The notes beneath the pieces are model-generated. The model did not search any database. It was not told the origin of the DNA and saw only the letters and a list, made by a program, of their open reading frames with translations. Of a stretch of 12,198 nt of DNA, positions 1-6,844 are shown in pieces. The DNA lies in assembly GCA_946480595.1 (NCBI GenBank), contig CAMLKC010000026.1, positions 1-12,198 of the forward strand. Direction: 5' to 3'. Position 1 is the first letter of the stretch, and every line of letters starts with the position of its first letter. This stretch comes from an uncultured Candidatus Saccharibacteria bacterium (GTDB lineage Bacteria; Patescibacteria; Saccharimonadia; Saccharimonadales; CAMLKC01). The position numbers were made by a program, and so were the translations under genes.

Positions 1-2
1 AA

Positions 3-389
3 GAGCAGCTGGTGGATTCCATGGCCGCGCTCCTCGTGCGCGACGCCGCGCGCTTCGACGTCGTCGTCACCACCAACATGTTCGGCGACATCCTCTCCGA
101 CGAGGCGGCCGAGCTCTCGGGCAGCCTCGGCCTCGCCGGCTCGCTCAACGCGGGCGACGCCCACTGCATGGCGCAGGCGCAGCACGGTTCGGCGCCCGAC
201 ATCGCGGGCCAGGACCTTGCCAACCCCTCGTCGCTCCTCATCTCGGCCGGGATGCTCCTCGGCTGGCTGGGGGAGAAGCACGCGAAGCGGAACTTCGGCC
301 AGGCGCAGGCGGCGCTCGACACTGCGCTGGCGGCGCTGCTACGCTCGCCGGCGACCCGCACGCGCGACCTCGGGGGAACCCTGGGAACA
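3..389 (+). CDS. Isocitrate/isopropylmalate dehydrogenase family protein, 3' fragment (foreign-looking, both ends missing)
   Basis: This is about 129 codons in frame from base 3, with no start because the window begins inside the gene. The motif NMFGDILSDE (about bases 78-107) is the metal- and substrate-binding stretch of the beta-decarboxylating dehydrogenase family, which includes 3-isopropylmalate, isocitrate, tartrate and D-malate dehydrogenases. It is followed by ELSGSLGLAGSLN, HGSAPDIAGQ, ANPSSLLISAGML and the C-terminal TRDLGGTLGT, all family landmarks in the right order. These enzymes oxidise a 2-hydroxy acid and decarboxylate it using NAD(P). Which substrate this one uses cannot be told from the fragment. 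Homology ends at about base 389, short of the usual last 10-20 residues; the frame then runs open to 611 through sequence that reads as a different gene on the other strand. GC content and codon use (mostly G/C third positions) differ sharply from everything downstream. Confidence 0.85.
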
Positions 390-400
390 CCTAGGGCGCC
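372..400. other. Composition and homology breakpoint (probable chimeric junction)
   Basis: GC-rich sequence to the left encodes a dehydrogenase on the + strand. Moderate-GC sequence to the right encodes a membrane protein on the - strand. Both genes lose recognisable homology within this interval, so the exact join cannot be fixed to the base. A short imperfect inverted repeat, CCCTGGG (379-385) and CCTAGGG (390-396), sits on the join. GGGAAC also occurs twice here, at 374 and 383. Such microhomology is compatible with a chimeric molecule or misassembly, but could be chance. Confidence 0.75.
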
Positions 401-988
401 AGCACCAATCAGCCAAAAATTTCGGTCCTTTAGCCGCATTGAATCAAGCAAAGCTCTAATACGATTTCTTCTGCGTGCGACACGGATAAGTAACGGCGAG
501 GACATAGTCAATAATAGCGCCGCGATAAAGATCCAAGGTCTCCATTCGGGCTTTTCTACTGCACCGGAGATAATGATAATAGCTAGGTTAATAATACCGA
601 AAAATAGATAGAATACGAATGTCGCTAGTAGGAACCGTTTGATCTCGATACCGTATTTTTTCTTGAGGTAAACAGCGCGAAAGCCAGGCCCGCTCTGGAG
701 GGGTCCAAAGAAATTAACTATAGAGGAATACCCTGTAAGCAGTATATTGTCAAAAATCGATGTCCGGCGTTGCACGTACGCAAGTGAAAAGTGAAGAACG
801 AGACCGTTCGCAAGTATTGTCAAAGAATATGCTAGGGTAAGAAAAATAAGAATAATTGGGTTTAGTTCTAGGACAGTGCTAATGACTTGAGGGTGTGTTA
901 TACCATACCAAATAAACACGCCAAATGTCAGTAGAATAATTACTACTACGAGTAGTTGTCGAAAGAGCTTCGACTTCAAAAATCCCAT
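392..988 (-). CDS. Flippase-like / lysylphosphatidylglycerol synthase transmembrane-domain protein, 3'-truncated
   Basis: Translation from the ATG at 988 gives about 199 residues before the junction, and no stop codon is reached within native sequence. Four hydrophobic segments are visible at roughly residues 12-30, 45-65, 119-141 and 152-170. Between the second and third lies NFFGPLQSGPGFRAVYLKKK (about 92-111). This resembles the conserved PGRxGExLRAYLLxR-type loop of the UPF0104 / LPG_synthase_TM / AglD-like flippase family. Members are integral membrane proteins linked to lipid or glycan transfer across the membrane. The full-length family usually has about 300 residues and 7-8 helices, so roughly the last third is missing. 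The ATG follows directly on the TAG of the upstream glycosyltransferase (no bases between), and no clear Shine-Dalgarno is seen, so translation is probably coupled. The partner gene suggests a role in lipid-linked sugar assembly. The exact substrate is unknown. Confidence 0.65.
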
Positions 989-1933
989 CTACTTGTCCCG
1001 GTATTGTATTTCTTTAATGCGTTCCAGCTGATCTTCAAGCAAAATACGGTTTGTGCGAAGTAAGTCAGCAATAACCACCAGTGCAAACGAAAGTAGAGCT
1101 GCAACAAGCATCGCCGTTCCAAAGATCAGTGACTGGATGTGATCGCCCTTGCTGTCAGTTACCATGAGGATAGCATACCGCATGAAAGGAATAAGCCCCG
1201 AGATAAGGAAGATTGACCCAAGGGTGACGAAAACGACATTTGGTCGGAACATGATGTAGCTTCGCAGGATCGCTTGACCTGATTTCATCATGTGTTGGCC
1301 GATGTTCTTGAACAGGCGTGATTCGCGTGTCTTTTTGTTTGTCGTTACGGGTATGCTGACGATTTTGAGACGCTTGTTACCGGCCTGAATGATTGTTTCC
1401 ATACAGTAGCTGAACTGGGTAACGACGTTCAGCTTATAAAGAGAACCGCGCGAGTATGCACGGAAGCCGCTAGCTGCGTCTGGCAGATTGGTCCCGCCCG
1501 CTTTGTTAACTACCCAACTGCCAAAGCGCTGCATCGTCTTTTTGAAGGGTGAGAAGTGGGCAATTTTGCTAGTTTGGCGATCAGCAATAACAATATCTGC
1601 CTCATGGGCGATAATTGGTTGTACGAGGTCCGCGATTCGCTCCTGTGGATATTGGTTGTCACCGTCGGTATTAACGACAATATCAGCACCGTGACGAAGC
1701 GCGTAGTCGATGCCGTCACGGAATGAACGGGCAAGTCCCATGTTGCGGGTGTGCTTAACGAAGTGTTTCACTCCGTATTTCTTAGCAACCTCGATGGTTT
1801 TATCAGACGAACCGTCATCGATAATAAGAATCTCGATAGAATCGACGTTCTTGATTTTCTTAGGGATGGATTCTAAAACGAGCGGCAGCGTAGCCTCTTC
1901 GTTAAGGCAGGGGACTTGGACAAAAACTTTCAT
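989..1933 (-). CDS. Membrane-anchored family 2 glycosyltransferase (dolichyl-phosphate mannosyltransferase / GtrB-like)
   Basis: The product has 314 residues. Its N-terminal GT-A domain (about 1-220) carries PCLNEE (8-13), the nucleotide-binding DDGSSDKT (39-46), RNMGLARSFRDGID (63-76), the metal-binding DGDNQY (90-95) and DAASGFR (152-158), the pattern of GT2 enzymes that move a sugar from a nucleotide sugar onto a polyprenyl phosphate. Two C-terminal membrane helices lie at about 233-255 and 266-290, as in GtrB/DPM-like proteins, with a short charged cytoplasmic tail. The sugar cannot be read from sequence; UDP-glucose, UDP-glucuronate or GDP-mannose made by neighbouring genes are candidates. 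It lies 18 bases behind the UDP-glucose dehydrogenase gene on the same strand. That gap contains its own -10-like box, so it can probably be transcribed alone or by read-through. It abuts the flippase-like gene with no gap. Confidence 0.88.
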   Translation of the reverse strand: MKVFVQVPCLNEEATLPLVLESIPKKIKNVDSIEILIIDDGSSDKTIEVAKKYGVKHFVKHTRNMGLARSFRDGIDYALRHGADIVVNTDGDNQYPQERIADLVQPIIAHEADIVIADRQTSKIAHFSPFKKTMQRFGSWVVNKAGGTNLPDAASGFRAYSRGSLYKLNVVTQFSYCMETIIQAGNKRLKIVSIPVTTNKKTRESRLFKNIGQHMMKSGQAILRSYIMFRPNVVFVTLGSIFLISGLIPFMRYAILMVTDSKGDHIQSLIFGTAMLVAALLSFALVVIADLLRTNRILLEDQLERIKEIQYRDK

Positions 1934-1939
1934 GTAAAT

Positions 1940-1948
1940 ATTATAGCA
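1940..1948 (-). promoter_or_regulatory. Extended -10 box for a leaderless glycosyltransferase transcript
   Basis: Read on the - strand, TGC (1948-1946) precedes TATAAT (1945-1940), an extended -10 element. Six bases (ATTTAC) then separate the hexamer from the ATG at 1933, so +1 would be the A of the start codon. No convincing -35 is seen at 16-18 bases, and there is no Shine-Dalgarno. The box lies in the 18-base gap after the dehydrogenase stop. Confidence 0.65.
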
Positions 1949-1951
1949 GTT

Positions 1952-3301
1952 TTAGCGTCCGACGCCGATGTACTGTAAGCCTGTGGCTTTAACGTGCGGA
2001 ATAGCAAAACCGTTCACGGCGTCGACAAACACATTGCCGTCCATACGTTCCCTGTAGTCAGCAAGGTCATGGCCGATGAATTCGGGCCAGTCGGTAGCAA
2101 CGATAATCGCTTCGGCTCCTTGGATCGCAGCGTCGATAGAGTCCTTTAATGTCACTGAACCGTGTAGCTCCTCTCCGGCTTCTTCAGTGGCTTGAGGGTC
2201 GTAAGCAGTGGTGATCGCTCCTGATTTACTGAGGACATTGGCGATCAAAACGCCAGGCGAGCGCCGTACATCGCTCGTGCCAGCCTTGAAGGCAAGCCCA
2301 AGAACAGCCACCTTTTTACCAGCCAGATCACCGTCGAGCGCGTCCCGTAGCTTCTCTACGATGTATCCGGCCATTGAGGTATTTACCTCTTGGGCTGCAG
2401 TCATGATCTCAAGGTCAACACCGTGCTCGAGGCCACTCATAATGAGACCGCTGACGTCTTTAGGGAAGCAACCGCCGCCGTAACCGCGGCCGGCATTTAG
2501 GAAGGCGCGGCCAATACGGGCGTCAGCACCGACAGCGTCCATTACTTCTACGACATCGGCATCTACCTGATCGGCAAGCTTGGCGATGGAGTTAGCAAAT
2601 GAAATTTTGAGCGCTAGAAAAGCGTTTGATGTTACTTTAATAAGTTCGGCACTGTTGAGGTTGGCGGCGATGTATTTGCCCTCTACCTCTTTTAGGGTAA
2701 TGTTGGCAAGCCCGGCAATCTCGTGTTTGTAGGTTTCGATGTTGCGGTAGATATTGAGCGTGCGCTCGACAGCCTCTTTGTGGCGGCCGCCAACGACAAC
2801 ACGGTCAAAACAGAGCGTGTCGAAAAGCGCGGTACCTTCGCGGAGGAATTCTGGGTTGGAAACGTACTCAATTTTTTTACCGAGCTCTTTGAAGAGTTCC
2901 TCGATGCGTGTCCCGGTCCCCACGGGGACGGTGCTTTTTTGAACGTAGACAGCGCCATCCGAAAGATACTTAGCCGCCTCTTTGGCAGCCGAGAAGACGT
3001 AGGTGAGGTTGGAGCTGCCGTCTGGGTGGTCTGGCGTACCGACGCACGAGAACACCACGCGGCTGTTCGGGACGCTGGCTTCGTAAGAGTCGGTAGGAAT
3101 AAGCGTTCCCTTCTCAATTCCGGCAGCGATAACCGGGTCAAGGCCTTCTTCAAAAAAGAAAGAGCGCCCTTGTTTAATAACATCAAGGCGCTTTGGGTTT
3201 GGTTCGACAACGTAAACAGTGTAACCGGCATGCGCCAGAAGCGCAGCGGTAGTGAGGCCAACATATCCGGCCCCCAGGACGGTGAGTGTAGAATCTTGCA
3301 T
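1952..3301 (-). CDS. ugd: UDP-glucose 6-dehydrogenase
   Basis: This enzyme oxidises UDP-glucose to UDP-glucuronate with two NAD+ in the cytoplasm. From the ATG at 3301 it has 449 residues, the usual length of the bacterial family. The N-terminal Rossmann motif is VLGAGYVGL (8-16). It is followed by VGTP (87-90), QKSTVPVGT (121-129), NPEFLREGTA (149-158), the central-domain ELIKVTSNAFLALKISF (219-235; Lys222 is the expected catalytic-site lysine) and GGGCFPKD (275-282), whose Cys278 would be the catalytic nucleophile. A C-terminal UDP-binding domain with LGLAFKAGTSDVRRSP follows. An in-frame ATG exists 12 codons upstream at 3337, but homology begins immediately after 3301 and a TATAAT lies exactly 6 bases before it, so 3301 is preferred. 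A related UDP-sugar dehydrogenase specificity (for example UDP-GlcNAc or UDP-ManNAc) is possible but less likely given the motif set. Confidence 0.92.
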   Translation of the reverse strand: MQDSTLTVLGAGYVGLTTAALLAHAGYTVYVVEPNPKRLDVIKQGRSFFFEEGLDPVIAAGIEKGTLIPTDSYEASVPNSRVVFSCVGTPDHPDGSSNLTYVFSAAKEAAKYLSDGAVYVQKSTVPVGTGTRIEELFKELGKKIEYVSNPEFLREGTALFDTLCFDRVVVGGRHKEAVERTLNIYRNIETYKHEIAGLANITLKEVEGKYIAANLNSAELIKVTSNAFLALKISFANSIAKLADQVDADVVEVMDAVGADARIGRAFLNAGRGYGGGCFPKDVSGLIMSGLEHGVDLEIMTAAQEVNTSMAGYIVEKLRDALDGDLAGKKVAVLGLAFKAGTSDVRRSPGVLIANVLSKSGAITTAYDPQATEEAGEELHGSVTLKDSIDAAIQGAEAIIVATDWPEFIGHDLADYRERMDGNVFVDAVNGFAIPHVKATGLQYIGVGR

Positions 3302-3307
3302 GCCTCT

Positions 3308-3313
3308 ATTATA
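3308..3313 (-). promoter_or_regulatory. -10 box for a leaderless ugd transcript
   Basis: On the - strand TATAAT (3313-3308) is followed by six bases (AGAGGC) and then the ATG at 3301. This spacing predicts transcription starting at the start codon. It also decides the ugd start, because the alternative ATG at 3337 lies upstream of the promoter. No clear -35 was found. It shares a divergent intergenic region of about 107 bases with the manC-like gene. Confidence 0.65.
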
Positions 3314-3396
3314 CACAAACCCGACCGAGCCTTGCACGAGAAGCGTTCTTATGAATTAGTTGTGTTTTTAACCGCACCCATGACGAAACTTTCCGC

Positions 3397-3402
3397 TATA
3401 AT
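3397..3402 (+). promoter_or_regulatory. -10 box for a leaderless manC-like transcript
   Basis: TATAAT is followed by six bases (GGGTAC) and then ATG at 3409. This is the same geometry as the ugd and glycosyltransferase promoters. No ribosome-binding site lies before the ATG and no convincing -35 is visible. Confidence 0.65.
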
Positions 3403-3408
3403 GGGTAC

Positions 3409-4458
3409 ATGATAACAGTGATTATAGCCGGTGGCTCGGGTACACGCCTGTGGCCGCTTTCAACACCTAAGTTTCCAAAACACTTACTTAAACTGACGGG
3501 CGAGCGCTCGCTTATCCAGATGGCATACGATCGTGCCAAACGCCTTGGCGACACCGTATATGTCGTTACCGAAGCCAGTCACTCCGACCATGTCCGTGAA
3601 CAATTATCCGAGCTTCCAGAAGAAGCTTTTTTGATTGAACCTGGCCGCCGTGGTACCGGACACGCTATCGTGTACGCACTCGACGTTGTTAACCGTCGCC
3701 ACGGCAAGGATGAGCCGGTTGCATTCATTCACGCCGACCACCATATCCGCGACAAAGACGGTTTCGCTCGTTCGTTCCGTGTTGCCGCTGAAGCGTCGGT
3801 AGAAGAAAACGCAATCACTCTTATTGGTATTGAGCCGACATACCCCGCGACGGTTTTCGGATACATCGAGCGTGATGGGACTATTGATGAAGATGGTGGC
3901 GTCTACAAGGTAGAGTCATTCAAGGAAAAGCCTGACTACGAAGTTGCGAGCGAATACATGAACTCCGGCCGCTACTTGTGGAACTGTGGATATTTCGTGG
4001 GCTCGGTTTCAACCTTCCTTAACCAGATGGAACAATACGCGCCCGATCTAATGGCAAGCTACACTAAGTTAGCGGATGCTGGTGAACCAGGGAGCGATCC
4101 TTATAACGAAGCGTATCTTTCACTAGATAATCAGGTGATTGATATTGCCCTCATCGAGAAAGCTAAAAACTTGGCAGTCGTTTCAGCTAGTTTCGACTGG
4201 ATGGACGTGGGCTCGTTCCGTGACCTGCATGACGTTGTGCCTCAGGATGAGCAGGGCAACTACACGCACGGTGAAAACGTCTTCCCGATCGACGTAGAGA
4301 GTGTATATGTACGTAACGAAGAATCAAAGCCAGTTGCCGTCATCGGGCTCGACAACGTCGTTGTTGTCAACACGCCGGACGGCGTACTGGTGACACGCAA
4401 GGATATTAGCCAGCGTGCCGGTGAAGTAGCAAAGGAGCTATTAAAGCGCCAAGGCTAA
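3409..4458 (+). CDS. manC: Mannose-1-phosphate guanylyltransferase-like nucleotidyltransferase
   Basis: The predicted reaction is GTP + mannose-1-phosphate to GDP-mannose, a cytoplasmic step feeding glycan synthesis. The product has 349 residues, the length of single-domain ManC/GMP proteins without the C-terminal isomerase domain. The signature VIIAGGSGTRLWPLS (4-18) with PKFPKHLL (20-27) is the nucleotide-binding start. ADHHI (109-113), ESFKEKPD (169-176), LWNCGYFVGS (190-199), DIALIEKAKN (245-254) and FDWMDVGSF (262-270) match the ManC series of motifs in order. One departure is RRGTGHAIVYA (80-90), where typical ManC proteins have RNTAPAI. GTGHA is the GlmU-type nucleotide-site motif, so the base or sugar used is less certain than the fold. 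The gene is monocistronic by position: divergent from ugd and convergent on galE, with which it shares four bases at the 3' ends. Confidence 0.8.
   Translation: MITVIIAGGSGTRLWPLSTPKFPKHLLKLTGERSLIQMAYDRAKRLGDTVYVVTEASHSDHVREQLSELPEEAFLIEPGRRGTGHAIVYALDVVNRRHGKDEPVAFIHADHHIRDKDGFARSFRVAAEASVEENAITLIGIEPTYPATVFGYIERDGTIDEDGGVYKVESFKEKPDYEVASEYMNSGRYLWNCGYFVGSVSTFLNQMEQYAPDLMASYTKLADAGEPGSDPYNEAYLSLDNQVIDIALIEKAKNLAVVSASFDWMDVGSFRDLHDVVPQDEQGNYTHGENVFPIDVESVYVRNEESKPVAVIGLDNVVVVNTPDGVLVTRKDISQRAGEVAKELLKRQG
4455..4458. other. Four-base overlap of convergent manC and galE 3' ends
   Basis: The manC stop TAA occupies 4456-4458 (+) and the galE stop TAG occupies 4457-4455 (-). The coding regions therefore share four bases and no intergenic terminator can exist between them. 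Transcripts from each gene must extend into the antisense of the other, or end inside coding sequence. Confidence 0.9.
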
Positions 4459-5465
4459 GCGTTGTAGCCGTTTGGATTCTCAGATTGCCAGCGCCACGTA
4501 TCGGCGCTGGCTTCTTTTATGGTTTTTTCGGTTTGCCAGCCAAGGAGCTCTTTGGCTTTTGAAGCATCGGCATAGTATTCAGGAAGATCACCAGCCCGGC
4601 GCCCGACAACTTGGTAAGGGATTTTTTGTCCCGAAGCTTCCTCGAACGCATGGATGAGCTCTAGCACTGAAACGCCTTTGCCCGTCCCAAGGTTGATGGC
4701 GGTCATGCCAGGTTGGTTGTAGGTGAGTGCAGCAACGTGGCCTTTTGCAAGGTCAACCACATGAATGTAGTCACGCACGCCTGTTCCGTCAACCGTATTG
4801 TAGTCGTCGCCGAAAACTGCGAGCTCCTTTAGCTGACCGGTAGCAACTTGGGCGATATATGGCATAAGATTGTTTGGCACTCCTGCCGGTTGTTCGCCAA
4901 TAAGGCCACTAGGGTGAGCGCCAATAGGGTTAAAGTACCTCAGGGAAATAAAGCTATTCTTTGAGTTAGCCTTTGCGGCGTCACTCATGATTTGCTCAAC
5001 CATGTACTTGGTTTGACCATAAGGATTGGTGATTCCCTGACCGGCCGGATACTCTTCGCTATAGGGAATGGGCGCCGAACCATATACTGTGGCAGAAGAG
5101 CTGAAGATTAACCGGCTAACTTCGTGTTTTTGCATTACTTCTAGTAGTGTTAGCGACGCGTCGATGTTGGTGCGGTAGTAAAAAAGTGGTTTTTCTACCG
5201 ACTCACCGACGGCTTTTAGACCGGCAAAGTGGATGACAGCATCGAAATGATTGTCCGTGAAGAGTTCGTCGAGATGTTGTCTGTCTTCGACATCAAAAGC
5301 ATGTAAGGGGATGGCTGTTCCGGTGATTTTCTCAACTCTGCGGATTACCTCACGGTCACTGTTTGATAAGTTATCTACAACGACCGCCGTGTGGCCTGCG
5401 GCGATAAGTTCGATGAGTGTGTGGCTGCCGATATAACCGGCACCGCCGGTGACGAGTATGTTCAT
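4455..5465 (-). CDS. galE: UDP-glucose 4-epimerase
   Basis: GalE interconverts UDP-glucose and UDP-galactose (some forms also UDP-GlcNAc/UDP-GalNAc) using tightly bound NAD. From the ATG at 5465 the product has 336 residues, close to the usual 338. GGAGYIGSH (7-15) is the Rossmann loop. FSSSATVYG (121-129) supplies Ser124, and YGQTK (149-153) supplies the catalytic Tyr149 and Lys153, at the same numbers as in the E. coli enzyme. RYFNPIGAHPSG and GTGVRDYIHVVDLAKGH are also typical of the family. An in-frame ATG at 5483 would add six residues before the conserved MNILVTGG. The start at 5465 is preferred on homology and because a -10-like box lies six bases upstream. The TAG stop at 4457-4455 overlaps the manC TAA, leaving no room for a terminator between the convergent genes. 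Confidence 0.93.
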   Translation of the reverse strand: MNILVTGGAGYIGSHTLIELIAAGHTAVVVDNLSNSDREVIRRVEKITGTAIPLHAFDVEDRQHLDELFTDNHFDAVIHFAGLKAVGESVEKPLFYYRTNIDASLTLLEVMQKHEVSRLIFSSSATVYGSAPIPYSEEYPAGQGITNPYGQTKYMVEQIMSDAAKANSKNSFISLRYFNPIGAHPSGLIGEQPAGVPNNLMPYIAQVATGQLKELAVFGDDYNTVDGTGVRDYIHVVDLAKGHVAALTYNQPGMTAINLGTGKGVSVLELIHAFEEASGQKIPYQVVGRRAGDLPEYYADASKAKELLGWQTEKTIKEASADTWRWQSENPNGYNA

Positions 5466-5471
5466 GCTATT

Positions 5472-5480
5472 ACGATAGCA
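5472..5480 (-). promoter_or_regulatory. Extended -10-like box for a leaderless galE transcript
   Basis: On the - strand TGC (5480-5478) precedes TATCGT (5477-5472), and six bases (AATAGC) follow before the ATG at 5465. The hexamer matches the first, second and sixth consensus positions plus the third, and the TG extension supports it. The spacing again predicts +1 at the start codon. Confidence 0.5.
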
Positions 5481-5522
5481 CATGTCATAAGCACAACGAC
5501 CCTTAAAGAACGCTTTGCAAAA

Positions 5523-5531
5523 TGATACAAT
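5523..5531 (+). promoter_or_regulatory. Extended -10 box for the acyltransferase/ATP-citrate lyase/glmS operon
   Basis: TGA (5523-5525) precedes TACAAT (5526-5531), followed by seven bases and then GTG at 5539. Transcription could begin at the GTG. This box lies downstream of the TTG at 5515, so it argues against that upstream start. A weak TTAAAG (5503-5508) at 17-base spacing could serve as a -35. Confidence 0.5.
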
Positions 5532-5538
5532 AGATAGA

Positions 5539-6840
5539 GTGAAGAGTAGGGCAGAAAAACCGCGTATTAGGCATAACGCAAATCGATTTATGGAGTTGGA
5601 GGGCTTACGAGGTCTTGCAGCACTTGTCGTATTTATTTTTCATTTTCTTGTTCTTTTTTACCCTGTCATGTATTACGGAGCTGGAGTGTTTGCACCAGTA
5701 CAGCACTTTAGGTTTGAGGATAATATCCATGGGACTCCTCTCGAAGGTTTTATTTCAGGTACTTTTTCAGTAGCTGTATTTTTTGTATTGAGTGGTTTTG
5801 TCCTTACTGTAGGTTTTTTTACGACTAAAAATTCGGAAGGAATTAAGAAGTTGGCCGCAAAGCGGTATTTAAGACTAATGTTGCCTGCTTTAGCCTCGGT
5901 GCTTATCGCTTTTGTATTTATCAGTCTAAATTTATCGCTGAATAAAGAGGCTCACGAAATAACACAATCTGCCGCGCTTCACCCTGTTTGGTCACCACAC
6001 CCCGGTCTCTTAGAGGCTCTTTATGAAGGTATGGTTGGAATCTTTGTTCATGGTCCTGTCAACAATTATAATTCTGTACTTTGGACGATGCAGTATGAAT
6101 TTGCGGGTTCGTTTATGGTGTTTGGATTAGCACTCCTGTTTGGCCAGGCTAAATGGAGGTGGGTTATTTATGTCGCAGCAGCCATTGGTTTTCAAGGGTC
6201 CTGGTACCTCGGCTTTATACTAGGCATGGCCATTGCCGATTTATATGCTCATCGCATTGACTTAGTGCAAAAAATCAAGCAGCCGGCATATTTGGTGCTT
6301 CTGGCATTTGGAGTTTGTCTCGGAGCGTTTCCGACGTCGTCTAAGATAGCCGAAACGGTATACGGTCACATAATGCTTCCGTGGTTGTCACAAGCCCAGA
6401 ACCAGAGCATATACACGACCTTAGGTGCTGTATGTATCGTGCTTTCGGCTTTAGGATTAGTAAAGTTCAAGGAGCTTCTTTCAAACAGGTTGATGAGTCA
6501 ATTGGGTAAATATACGTATTCTCTTTATCTTGTCCATCAACCTTTAATTTATACTGTAGGAACTGGTGTTTTTATGGCACTAATTACTCATTTTGGCTAT
6601 AACAAGTCGGTGGCTATGGCTTTTATAGTGACCATACCAGTAGTTGCGTTAGTAACCCTACTTTTCTATAAGTTTATCGAACAGCCATCTATAAGATTGG
6701 CGTCTTATGCTCAGGAGGTTTTCTTTGGTACGAGAGAGCTATTACTAAAGCAGAAATATAATAATACCAAAGAAGCGATTGTGAGCATTATACAGCGCCC
6801 TAGGCGCGTAGAGGCAAATCAAGATCCTGAAATGGAGTGA
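5539..6840 (+). CDS. Acyltransferase-3 family membrane protein (copy 1)
   Basis: This is a polytopic membrane protein of the acyltransferase 3 (OafA/YrhL/OatA membrane-domain) family, which transfers acetyl or other acyl groups from a cytoplasmic acyl donor to surface sugars or lipids. From GTG 5539 it has 433 residues, with about ten hydrophobic segments. ELEGLRGLAAL leads into an R-X10-H motif (Arg24, His35), where the histidine is the expected catalytic residue. SGFVLT, KRYLRLMLPAL, an LWTMQYE motif and YTYSLYLVHQPL are further family landmarks. No C-terminal SGNH esterase-like domain is present, only a charged tail of about 45 residues. The frame is open back to a TTG at 5515, but that would place the probable promoter inside the gene. 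The gene is AT-richer than galE or the acl genes and is followed after four bases by a paralogue. The glycan acylated and the acyl group are unknown. Confidence 0.85.
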   Translation: MKSRAEKPRIRHNANRFMELEGLRGLAALVVFIFHFLVLFYPVMYYGAGVFAPVQHFRFEDNIHGTPLEGFISGTFSVAVFFVLSGFVLTVGFFTTKNSEGIKKLAAKRYLRLMLPALASVLIAFVFISLNLSLNKEAHEITQSAALHPVWSPHPGLLEALYEGMVGIFVHGPVNNYNSVLWTMQYEFAGSFMVFGLALLFGQAKWRWVIYVAAAIGFQGSWYLGFILGMAIADLYAHRIDLVQKIKQPAYLVLLAFGVCLGAFPTSSKIAETVYGHIMLPWLSQAQNQSIYTTLGAVCIVLSALGLVKFKELLSNRLMSQLGKYTYSLYLVHQPLIYTVGTGVFMALITHFGYNKSVAMAFIVTIPVVALVTLLFYKFIEQPSIRLASYAQEVFFGTRELLLKQKYNNTKEAIVSIIQRPRRVEANQDPEME

Positions 6841-6844
6841 TTTT

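Noticed and set aside
379..396. Inverted repeat at the junction read as a terminator or insertion-sequence end
   Set aside because: The arms are only seven bases with a mismatch, there is no T-tract, and no transposase or target duplication is present.
390..611. Open frame continuing the dehydrogenase to base 611
   Set aside because: After the junction it lies antisense to a membrane-protein gene with a clear start and hydrophobic segments, and shows no dehydrogenase homology. It is read-through of a broken gene.
3302..3408. Operator or riboswitch in the ugd/manC divergent region
   Set aside because: Apart from the two -10 boxes no convincing palindrome or conserved RNA fold was seen in about 107 bases.
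2692..3412. Long open frames in other frames over ugd (one on each strand, about 208 and 229 codons)
   Set aside because: They overlap the well-supported ugd reading frame, have low-complexity translations without recognisable motifs and lack their own start signals.
6838..6840. TGA recoding (as in SR1/Gracilibacteria) that would fuse or extend the first acyltransferase
   Set aside because: The TGA sits at the natural C-terminus, a new start with Shine-Dalgarno follows in another frame, and the large genes here contain no in-frame TGA.
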